This document shows, piece after piece, positions 1-5,930 of a stretch of DNA of 12,369 nucleotides. The first letter of the stretch is position 1. The number at the start of each line of letters is the position of its first letter. The notes beneath the pieces were generated by a model that ran no database searches, was not told where the DNA came from, and was given only the letters and a program-made list of their open reading frames with translations. The DNA lies in contig DTYK01000133.1 of assembly GCA_012961925.1 (NCBI GenBank), positions 1-12,369 on the forward strand, given 5' to 3'. The position numbers and the translations under genes are program-made. Origin of the DNA: Candidatus Latescibacterota bacterium. GTDB taxonomy: Bacteria > Latescibacterota > MVCY01 > DTYK01.

Positions 1-70
1 ATGAGGTAAGGGATACCTCCAGAGTCTCGACGACGCTCATATTTTGAGAGTACCCAACGGCTAAAAATTT
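1..70 (+). other. Structured stretch before the terminator, end of an upstream unit
   Basis: No complete gene lies here. Two small hairpins can be read: GAGGTA (3-8) pairs with TACCTC (14-19) across a 5-base loop, and CTCA (36-39) pairs with TGAG (45-48). GGCT (59-62) could also pair with AGCC (72-75), which overlaps the left arm of the following terminator. One reading frame is open from the window edge to a stop at 45-47 and could be the tail of an upstream gene. It may be a 3' untranslated region or the end of a structured leader; I cannot match it to a known riboswitch. Confidence 0.25.
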
Positions 71-107
71 AAGCCCCCGCGCTACTTATGGTGTAGGGGG
101 CTTTTTT
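71..107 (+). terminator. Intrinsic terminator of the upstream transcript
   Basis: AAGCCCCC (71-78) is exactly complementary to GGGGGCTT (96-103), with a 17-base loop, and the stem runs into six T residues (102-107). This is a standard rho-independent terminator reading on the plus strand. It separates the upstream unit from the promoter at about 130. Confidence 0.85.
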
Positions 108-129
108 AATCCCTCCAGAATTAAATTAC

Positions 130-158
130 TTGACAAATTTAGTAATGTTTAGTAAATT
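130..158 (+). promoter_or_regulatory. Sigma-70-type promoter of the rseC-to-lar gene run
   Basis: TTGACA at 130-135 is a perfect -35 box. Seventeen bases later, 153-158 reads TAAATT, a 4/6 match to the -10 consensus. The region is AT-rich, lies just after a terminator and about 70 bases before the first start codon. No comparably good promoter was seen in the short gaps up to 8869, so this one may serve much of the run, although internal promoters cannot be excluded. Confidence 0.6.
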
Positions 159-160
159 GT
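133..160 (+). promoter_or_regulatory. Candidate operator: repeats overlapping the promoter
   Basis: TTTAGTAA occurs at 138-145 and again at 149-156, eleven bases apart, which is about one helical turn. The same stretch is also a near-palindrome, ACAAATTTA (133-141) against TAAATTGT (153-160), with one extra base in the left arm. The repeats fill the -35/-10 spacer and cover the -10 box, where a repressor would act. The Rrf2-type regulator encoded at 935-1372 is the obvious candidate to bind here, by inference from position. The sequence does not match the E. coli IscR site types as I know them. Confidence 0.4.
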
Positions 161-226
161 TTCTTCAAGTCTCCGGTGGTAAATATGCTGAGGTTCAACC
201 GTAGCACTATCATCGAGGGTTAACTT

Positions 227-640
227 ATGGTAGAAGAGGGTTTCATAGTTGATGTCAGGGGTGGAAAGGCAGTGGTTTCTATGAGGCGGAATCCTGCCTG
301 TGACCACTGTAATCTCTGTTTGTTCCGGCCTGGAGGACAGATGTCCCTTGAGGCAGAGAACCCCGTGGGTGCGAAGGTCGGGGACAGGGTGAAGGTGAGG
401 TTGACGGGTGTGAGTCCGTTGAGGGCCTCTTTTCTTGTATACATGGTTCCGCTTGTCAGTTTCGTTCTTGGTTTCATCGTTGCAGCCGCTATAAGCGGTT
501 CCGAGGTAGTTGGTGGACTTGTTGGAGCCGGAGGACTCGTCTTGTCCTTTATTCTCTTACATCGCTATGATAAGTCGATTGGCAGGAGAGGGGATATCAG
601 GCCCCGGATCCTGCAGGTACTTTCGGTTGAAAGGAGGTGA
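227..640 (+). CDS. rseC: RseC/MucC-family membrane protein
   Basis: This 137-residue protein has the layout of the RseC/MucC (SoxR-reducing/sigma-E modulator) family. A small N-terminal cytoplasmic domain carries clustered cysteines at C25, C28 and C31 (CDHCNLC). Two hydrophobic segments at about 67-89 and 93-112 form a membrane hairpin, and a short basic tail follows. In characterised relatives the protein sits in the inner membrane and is linked to redox control of SoxR or to sigma-E signalling; its biochemical role is poorly defined. The tight C-x2-C-x2-C spacing could bind a metal or Fe-S cluster, which is inference. The ATG at 227 follows GAGGG at 215-219. Its last codons contain the ribosome binding site of the next gene, so the two are probably translated together. 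It is the first gene after the promoter. Confidence 0.75.
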   Translation: MVEEGFIVDVRGGKAVVSMRRNPACDHCNLCLFRPGGQMSLEAENPVGAKVGDRVKVRLTGVSPLRASFLVYMVPLVSFVLGFIVAAAISGSEVVGGLVGAGGLVLSFILLHRYDKSIGRRGDIRPRILQVLSVERR

Positions 641-645
641 GGACA

Positions 646-804
646 GTGGCCAAGGATCCTGTCTGTGGCATGGAGGTTGAAACTTGCAAGGCGCCAGCCA
701 AAACCGAGTACAAGGGCAAGACTTATTACTTCTGTGCTACGGGGTGTAAGGAGACGTTTGAGAAGGAGCCCGAGAAGTATACGAAGAAGGGCTGCTGCAA
801 GTAA
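646..804 (+). CDS. Small YHS-domain metal-binding protein
   Basis: This 52-residue protein starts at GTG 646, five bases after the rseC stop, and has a near-perfect Shine-Dalgarno AAGGAGGTGA at 631-640. It begins VAKDPVCGMEV, the hallmark opening of YHS domains. It continues with C14, the YYFCATGC motif (C30, C34) and FEKEPEKY, and ends in a Cys-Cys pair (C50, C51). YHS domains are small modules, often found on copper/heavy-metal P-type ATPases, and are thought to bind metal through the CGM and CxxxC cysteines. Here the domain is free-standing. Between a cysteine-rich RseC protein and an Fe-S regulator it may act in metal or thiol handling, but that is inference. The gene is easily missed because it is short and starts with GTG. 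Confidence 0.8.
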   Translation: MAKDPVCGMEVETCKAPAKTEYKGKTYYFCATGCKETFEKEPEKYTKKGCCK

Positions 805-934
805 GTTAACGGGGGCAGCGGATCTTTTCTACCTTGCGGTCTACGATGAGATATAGCTTTGCTGTGATGGGTTTGAAGTGAAGGATTTTTACGACGTAGG
901 TCCGCTGTCTCCCTATTCAAGGCAAACAGGTAAG

Positions 935-1372
935 ATGAAGCTATCTACCCGAGTGCAATATGGCGTCAGGGCCTTACTTGTTCTGGCCAGTCAAGACGAG
1001 TCCGTGCCTTTCTCCCTCTCTGAGATCTCTCGCCGTGAGGATATATCATTAGCCTACCTCGGGCAGATCTTCAACCGTTTGAGAAGAAAGGGGCTGGTTG
1101 AGAGCGTGAGGGGCCCAGGAGGTGGTTTTAAGCTGGCGAGGAAGCCTGAGAAGATCACCATCGGGGAGATAATTCGGGCCCTGGAAAACGTCACTCTGGT
1201 CGAATGTATCCGCGATGTACGGAAATGCTCAAGGTCGCATATCTGTTCTGCCAGGTCCTTGTGGGAAAAGGTGGGCAATACCCTTGATCTGGCCCTTGAG
1301 GGGATAACCCTTGCCGATATTTCAAAGGGGGAGCGGGAGAAGGAAAACAACAACCTATGTCCAGGAAATTGA
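935..1372 (+). CDS. iscR: Rrf2/IscR-type transcriptional regulator, probably Fe-S sensing
   Basis: This 145-residue protein begins MKLSTRVQYGVRALL, the typical start of Rrf2-family winged-helix regulators. It contains the recognition-helix region (ISLAYLGQIFNRLRRKGLV) and the wing RGPGGGFKLAR. Three cysteines, C91, C98 and C104, fall where IscR binds its [2Fe-2S] cluster, but the spacing is x6/x5 instead of x5/x5. The fourth IscR ligand (His107 in E. coli) aligns with Arg107 here; His102 is nearby. The start at 935 was preferred over a GTG at 878 because family members begin at MKLST. It lies directly before nifS and iscU, the classical place for an isc regulator that represses cluster assembly when clusters are sufficient. 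The repeats at 133-160 are its possible target. The Rrf2 family is certain; the exact ligand is not. Confidence 0.85.
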   Translation: MKLSTRVQYGVRALLVLASQDESVPFSLSEISRREDISLAYLGQIFNRLRRKGLVESVRGPGGGFKLARKPEKITIGEIIRALENVTLVECIRDVRKCSRSHICSARSLWEKVGNTLDLALEGITLADISKGEREKENNNLCPGN

Positions 1373-1425
1373 AGGCTGAAAGACGCTTCTGAATCTGAGG
1401 TGAAGGTCAATATCGGAGGGAAGTG

Positions 1426-2601
1426 ATGAGAAGGGTCTATTTGGATAATAATGCCACCACGCCAGTCCATCCGTTGGTGCTGGAGGCGATGATCCCCTTT
1501 TTCAAGGAGACCTTTGGTAATGCATCAAGCGTACACTATTTTGGCCAGCAGGCCAAGAAGGCCCTTGAGGAGAGTCGGGAGAAGGTGGCCGCCTTCATAG
1601 GGGCTAAAGCCGGAGAGATCGTCTTCACCTCCGGGGGGACCGAATCGGATAACCTTGCCATAAAAGGGGTTGCATACGCCAATAGGGCCAAAGGAAGGCA
1701 TATTATTACGTCGTCCATAGAGCACCATGCTGTGCTTAATGTCTGCAAGCAGCTGGAAAAGAAGGGCTTTGAGGTGACCTATCTCCCGGTGAACAGATAT
1801 GGGGAGGTATCACCTGAGTCGGTAGAAGATGCCATAAGGCCGGATACGATATTGATAACAGTGATGCATGCCAACAATGAGGTCGGTACCCTTCAGCCAA
1901 TAGATGCCATCGGGAAGATAGCGAAGGCAAGGCAAATCCTCTTCCATACTGATGCAGTGCAGAGCGTTGGCAAGGTCCCGGTTAACGTGGACAGCTTTAA
2001 CGTTGATCTGTTGTCCCTTTCCAGTCATAAGATATACGGACCCAAGGGTGTGGGTGCCCTGTACGTCAGAAGAGGAACCAGGATCCTTCCGCTTTTCCAG
2101 GGGGGGCACCATGAACGAAGACGGAGGGCAGGTACGGAGAACGTTCCAGGGGTCGTTGGGTTGGGGAGAGCCTGTGAGCTGGCTGCGGAGAATATGGACG
2201 AGGAGGCTGGGAAGCTTCTCGCCTTAATGGATAGGTTGCAGAGCGGATTGGAGAGAAAAGTAGAGGATGTCCTTCTGAACGGTCATCCGACAAAGAGGTT
2301 GCCTAATACCTTGAATATGAGTTTTGCCGGTGTCGAGGGAGAGTCATTACTGTTGAACCTCGATATGGAGGGTATCGCCGTCTCAACGGGCTCAGCCTGT
2401 ACCTCCGGAACGTTAGAACCTTCACATGTCCTGTCGGCGATGGGTGTGGATCCACAACTGGCCCAGGGCTCTCTGCGTTTTTCCCTGGGGAGGGAGAACA
2501 CGGAGGAGGATATAGACTATGTGTTGGCGGTCATATCCGATATAGTCAAAAGGCTCCGGGCTATATCTCCCTTTTATAAGTCGAGCAGCTCCCCGTCTTA
2601 A
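1426..2601 (+). CDS. nifS: Cysteine desulfurase, NifS/IscS class
   Basis: This pyridoxal-phosphate enzyme takes sulfur from L-cysteine and holds it as a persulfide for delivery to Fe-S scaffolds and thio-cofactor enzymes. The 391-residue protein shows the whole class I signature. It has YLDNNATTPVHP at the N-terminus, TSGGTESDN and MHANNEVGT in the cofactor site, HTDAVQS, the PLP lysine in SSHKIYGPKG, and the catalytic cysteine in STGSACTSG. With the ATG at 1426 as residue 1 the lysine is K202 and the cysteine C325, the numbers I recall for Azotobacter NifS. GTG 1423 is an alternative start, but GGAGGG at 1415-1420 suits the ATG. The gene lies 53 bases after iscR and 79 before iscU. The short serine-rich tail lacks the longer C-terminus of IscS. 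It is the likely sulfur source for IscU and possibly for LarE. Confidence 0.93.
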   Translation: MRRVYLDNNATTPVHPLVLEAMIPFFKETFGNASSVHYFGQQAKKALEESREKVAAFIGAKAGEIVFTSGGTESDNLAIKGVAYANRAKGRHIITSSIEHHAVLNVCKQLEKKGFEVTYLPVNRYGEVSPESVEDAIRPDTILITVMHANNEVGTLQPIDAIGKIAKARQILFHTDAVQSVGKVPVNVDSFNVDLLSLSSHKIYGPKGVGALYVRRGTRILPLFQGGHHERRRRAGTENVPGVVGLGRACELAAENMDEEAGKLLALMDRLQSGLERKVEDVLLNGHPTKRLPNTLNMSFAGVEGESLLLNLDMEGIAVSTGSACTSGTLEPSHVLSAMGVDPQLAQGSLRFSLGRENTEEDIDYVLAVISDIVKRLRAISPFYKSSSSPS

Positions 2602-2680
2602 GCCCCTGCGATGGCGTGCTGGTTCCCCGAAGGACAAAACAAGTAAGAGGGTAGACGAAGATTAATCGAGGGGAGGGAAG

Positions 2681-3094
2681 ATGCTGTACAGTGAGAAGGT
2701 TATGGAACATTTCAGAAATCCTCGCAACGTAGGACAGATGGAAAACCCGGATGGCATAGGCCATGTGGGCAATCCGATATGCGGCGACATAATGGAGCTG
2801 TATATCAAGGTAGAGGATGGTAAGATTGTGGACGCCAGATTTCAGACCTTCGGTTGCGGGGCGGCGATCGCCACCTCCTCTATGGTGACGGAGATGGTTA
2901 AAGGGAAGGATATTGAAGAAGCCTTAAGGATATCCAACAAGGCGGTGGCCGAGGCACTTGACGGACTTCCACCCGTAAAGATGCACTGTTCTGTCCTGGC
3001 CGAGCAGGCACTGAAGTCGGCCATCGAGGATTATCTGAAGAAATCCGGACGAGCGAAGACGAAAGAAGAAACAGAGGTTGACGACGATGGATGA
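2681..3094 (+). CDS. iscU: Fe-S cluster assembly scaffold IscU
   Basis: IscU builds [2Fe-2S] and [4Fe-4S] clusters from NifS-derived sulfur and passes them to target proteins. The 137-residue protein has the three scaffold cysteines: C34 in NPICGD with D36, C59 in FGCGAA, and C103 in MHCSVLAE with H102 before it. LPPVK at 96-100 matches the motif by which E. coli IscU is recognised by the chaperone HscA, although no hscA or hscB gene is in this window. The C-terminal Nfu domain of full NifU is absent, and the protein ends in a charged tail of about 17 residues. A strong ribosome site (GAGGGGAGGG) precedes the ATG at 2681. The end of the gene overlaps larE by eight bases, which ties cluster assembly to nickel-pincer cofactor synthesis. 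Confidence 0.92.
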   Translation: MLYSEKVMEHFRNPRNVGQMENPDGIGHVGNPICGDIMELYIKVEDGKIVDARFQTFGCGAAIATSSMVTEMVKGKDIEEALRISNKAVAEALDGLPPVKMHCSVLAEQALKSAIEDYLKKSGRAKTKEETEVDDDG

Positions 3095-3920
3095 TGGTAT
3101 CACAGTTGAACTCTCAAAAAAATTGCAGCGCCTGAAAAGCATCCTGTCTGATATGGGGAGCGTGCTTGTTGCCTACTCAGGCGGAGTGGACAGCACATTC
3201 TTGCTCAAGGTTGCATCGGACGTGTTGGGAGATAGGGTGATCGCCGTTACCGCAAGTTCGGAGACATATCCCTCAAGGGAACTCAAGGAAGCCCGGGAGA
3301 ATGCCAGGATGCTTGGCGTGAGACATCTCGTCATAAACACAAGCGAATTAGATGATCCAGACTTTGCATCTAACCCGCCGGAAAGGTGTTATTATTGTAA
3401 AAAGGAGCTCTTTTCTAAGCTATTTAAGCTGGCCGAACAGCATGGCTTGAACTATGTTGCCGACGGTTCAAACTACGATGATATAAACGACTTCCGCCCG
3501 GGTATGAGGGCCGCTTCTGAGTTTGGCATAAGGAGTCCCCTGAAGGACGCCATGCTTACGAAAGAGGAGATCAGGGTATTGTCAAAGGAGATGGATCTGC
3601 CCACATGGGATAAGCCCTCCTTCGCCTGCCTGTCATCGAGATTTCCGTATGGCGTCAGGATCACGAAGGAGAAACTCTCGAGGGTTGAACATGCAGAGGA
3701 GTTTCTGGCAAGGTTTGGGATAAGGCAATTGAGGGTGAGGGACCACGGCGACATAGCGCGGATAGAGGTTTCGAAAGACCAGATGCACATACTTATAGAT
3801 GAGGATATATCCAGGGAGATCACGGAGGGATTGAAATCTCTTGGATATAACTATGTTACCTTAGATCTTCAAGGCTACAGGACGGGTAGTATGAACGAGC
3901 CATTGAAGGGGAGGGTTTAG
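3087..3920 (+). CDS. larE: LarE sulfur insertase, three-cysteine type
   Basis: LarE activates the carboxylates of pyridinium-3,5-biscarboxylic acid mononucleotide with ATP and replaces them with thiocarboxylates, giving the ligand of the nickel-pincer cofactor. The 277-residue protein has the PP-loop SGGVDS at 31-36, the DDINDFRPG region, and the SSRFPYG motif after C181. In Lactiplantibacillus LarE the cysteine aligned with C181 is sacrificed as sulfur donor. Here C101 and C104 (RCYYC) are also present, where that enzyme has no cysteines. Three cysteines mark the LarE class known to bind a [4Fe-4S] cluster and to work catalytically. ATG 3087 was chosen because GAGG at 3074-3077 is well spaced for it; TTG 3078 would leave no room for a ribosome site. 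It overlaps iscU by eight bases and is followed three bases later by larB. Confidence 0.92.
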   Translation: MDDGITVELSKKLQRLKSILSDMGSVLVAYSGGVDSTFLLKVASDVLGDRVIAVTASSETYPSRELKEARENARMLGVRHLVINTSELDDPDFASNPPERCYYCKKELFSKLFKLAEQHGLNYVADGSNYDDINDFRPGMRAASEFGIRSPLKDAMLTKEEIRVLSKEMDLPTWDKPSFACLSSRFPYGVRITKEKLSRVEHAEEFLARFGIRQLRVRDHGDIARIEVSKDQMHILIDEDISREITEGLKSLGYNYVTLDLQGYRTGSMNEPLKGRV

Positions 3921-3923
3921 AAA

Positions 3924-4682
3924 TTGGAGAAGGAGAAGATCAGAGAACTTCTGGCGGATATCAGAGACGGCAAGGTTGAAATCGACGACGCATTGAGAAC
4001 CTTGAGATCCCTTCCTTATGAAGATTTAGGCTTCGCCAAGATAGATACCCACAGGGACCTGAGGAAGGGTTTCCCTGAGGTGATACTCTGCAAGGGGAAA
4101 ACCATAGAGCAAATAACAGAGATCGTGAGTAGGATCTCGTCTGAAAACGACTTCATCATGGCTACTAAGGCCAGCAGAGATGTTTACGAGGCCATTAAAA
4201 GGGTGAGGGAGGATGCAGTCTACCATGAAACTGCCAGGATAGTCTTGATCGGTAGGAGGAAGAGGAAGAGGGCCAAAGGGGTTATCTTGGTGGTCAGTGC
4301 CGGGACCTCAGACATACCGATTGCGGAAGAGGTAGCGGTCACGGCAGAGACCATGGGTAACACCGTTGAAAGACTTTATGACATTGGAGTCAGTGGGGTT
4401 CACAGGCTCTTCGATAGTAAGGAGAAGCTGTTCAGTGCGAGCGTCATTATAGTTGTCGCTGGCATGGAAGGTGCCCTGGCGAGTGTGGTTGGGGGGTTGG
4501 TTGATAAACCGGTAATTGCGGTTCCGACCAGCGGTGGTTATGGCGCCAGTTTCGATGGCCTGGCGGCCCTGCTTTCCATGTTGAACTGCTGTGCTCCGGG
4601 CGTTGTTGTTGTAAACATAGATAACGGGTTCGGGGCAGGGTACTTTGCAAGCGTCATAAACCAGATGGCAGGAGAAGCATGA
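3924..4682 (+). CDS. larB: LarB, pyridinium-3,5-biscarboxylic acid mononucleotide synthase
   Basis: LarB carboxylates the pyridinium ring of nicotinic acid adenine dinucleotide and hydrolyses it to the biscarboxylic mononucleotide, the first step of nickel-pincer nucleotide synthesis. The 252-residue protein has the PurE-like C-terminal domain with VSAGTSDIPIAEEV, GVSGVHRL, TSGGYGASFDG and NIDNGFGAGY. The Cys pair C222-C223 just before APGV lies where the LarB cysteine that forms the covalent pyridine intermediate is expected (Cys221 in Lactiplantibacillus). The length is close to that of known LarB proteins. The start is TTG 3924, with GGGGAGGG at 3908-3915 eight bases upstream and only three bases after the larE stop. 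The rare start may set its expression relative to larE. Its stop overlaps the larC start. Confidence 0.92.
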   Translation: MEKEKIRELLADIRDGKVEIDDALRTLRSLPYEDLGFAKIDTHRDLRKGFPEVILCKGKTIEQITEIVSRISSENDFIMATKASRDVYEAIKRVREDAVYHETARIVLIGRRKRKRAKGVILVVSAGTSDIPIAEEVAVTAETMGNTVERLYDIGVSGVHRLFDSKEKLFSASVIIVVAGMEGALASVVGGLVDKPVIAVPTSGGYGASFDGLAALLSMLNCCAPGVVVVNIDNGFGAGYFASVINQMAGEA

Positions 4683-5869
4683 AGATAGCGTACTTTGACT
4701 GTTTCTCGGGCATCAGTGGGGACATGATCCTGGGCGCGCTTATAGATGCCGGCCTTGATTTGAGTGAGCTCGAATCAGAACTGGAGAAATTGAAGCTCCC
4801 TGGATATGAGATCGAAGCGGAGAAGGTGGTTAAGAAGGGGATCTCAGGGACGAAGGTCAATGTTAAAGTAAACGAGCAGAGTACGGGGAGGAGATTGAAG
4901 GATATCATTGAAATCGTTGACCGGAGCGATTTAGATGATGATATTAAGAATTTGAGCAGGAAGATATTCAGGGATTTGGCTACCACGGAGGCAAGGATAC
5001 ACAACGAAGACACAGAAGAGGTACATTTTCATGAACTTGGAGGTTTGGATTCTATTATTGACGTGATGGGTTCCCTCATAGGCATAAAGAAGTCAGGCGT
5101 TGAGGATGTGTATGCATCGAAGATCCCCGTGGGTACAGGTTTTGTCCAGTGTCGTCATGGGATTCTTCCTGTCCCGGCACCGGCGACCCTTGAGCTGCTG
5201 AAGGGGATACCGATTTATTCCAGGGGAATAGGGGCTGAACTGACCACGCCGACGGGTGCTGCAATCCTAAAGGCTTTGTCCAGGAGTTTTGGGACAATGC
5301 CTGAGATGAAGGTTCAGAAAGTAGGTTATGGCGCCGGGAGCAAAGATTTGGAGATACCGAATCTTTTGAGGGTCTATATTGGTGAGACTGATGATCGGGG
5401 ATACGAGGAGGAAGAAGTCGTCCTCATCGAGACGAATATCGATGACATGAACCCAGAGTTTTTCGACTATGTTTCTGAAGCACTTTTGAAGAATGGCGTC
5501 CTTGATGTCTTCATGTCTCCGATAACCATGAAGAAGAACAGACTGGGGACCATGCTCAGCGTTTTAACCACGCCGGACAGGCTTGATAAGGTTCTCCCGA
5601 TTATCTTTGCAGAGACGACGACATTGGGGGTTCGGATTCATCGTCTGAATAGAAAGAAGCTTGCGAGGGAGATTATTCCGGTGAGGACGAGGTTTGGGGA
5701 GATAAGGGTGAAGGTGAGTAAAATCGGGAGAGAGGTTAAAAACATCGCCCCTGAATATGAAAGTTGCAAAGAGGCTGCAGTTAAGCAGGGGGTACCTTTG
5801 AAGGACGTATATGATGAGGCGAAAAGTTCTGCACAGAAGACTTTGATTCAAGAGAGGACAAATCCGTAG
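4679..5869 (+). CDS. larC: LarC nickel insertase, single-frame form
   Basis: LarC is the CTP-dependent cyclometallase that inserts nickel into pyridinium-3,5-bisthiocarboxylic acid mononucleotide, the last step of cofactor synthesis. The 396-residue protein opens with DCFSGISGDM and has EVHFHELGGLDSI (about 114-126), the GILPVPAPATLELLKG segment, ELTTPTGAA, and the C-terminal LarC2 part with ETNIDDMNPEFFDY and FMSPITMKKNR. In Lactiplantibacillus the gene is split as larC1/larC2 and joined by programmed frameshifting; here both parts are one continuous frame. The ATG at 4679 overlaps the larB stop as ATGA, with AGGAG at 4670-4674, so translation is coupled. No LarA racemase follows, so the enzyme that uses the cofactor must be encoded elsewhere. 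Confidence 0.93.
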   Translation: MKIAYFDCFSGISGDMILGALIDAGLDLSELESELEKLKLPGYEIEAEKVVKKGISGTKVNVKVNEQSTGRRLKDIIEIVDRSDLDDDIKNLSRKIFRDLATTEARIHNEDTEEVHFHELGGLDSIIDVMGSLIGIKKSGVEDVYASKIPVGTGFVQCRHGILPVPAPATLELLKGIPIYSRGIGAELTTPTGAAILKALSRSFGTMPEMKVQKVGYGAGSKDLEIPNLLRVYIGETDDRGYEEEEVVLIETNIDDMNPEFFDYVSEALLKNGVLDVFMSPITMKKNRLGTMLSVLTTPDRLDKVLPIIFAETTTLGVRIHRLNRKKLAREIIPVRTRFGEIRVKVSKIGREVKNIAPEYESCKEAAVKQGVPLKDVYDEAKSSAQKTLIQERTNP

Positions 5870-5930
5870 GGATCATTCTCGGGTGAATGGCGAGGTAAGC
5901 GTTACAGCATCGGACAAGGGGGAGTAAAAG

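Noticed and set aside
878..934. Upstream GTG start that would lengthen the Rrf2 regulator by 19 residues
   Set aside because: Rrf2 proteins begin at the MKLST segment, which corresponds to the ATG at 935; the extra residues do not resemble the family.
2602..2680. Possible small gene or promoter between nifS and iscU
   Set aside because: The 79-base gap has no usable frame and no clear -35/-10 pair; it mainly holds the iscU ribosome site.
4654..5013. Long minus-strand open frame opposite larC
   Set aside because: Its serine/leucine-rich composition is what the reverse of a lysine/aspartate/glutamate-rich gene gives; larC on the plus strand is unmistakable.
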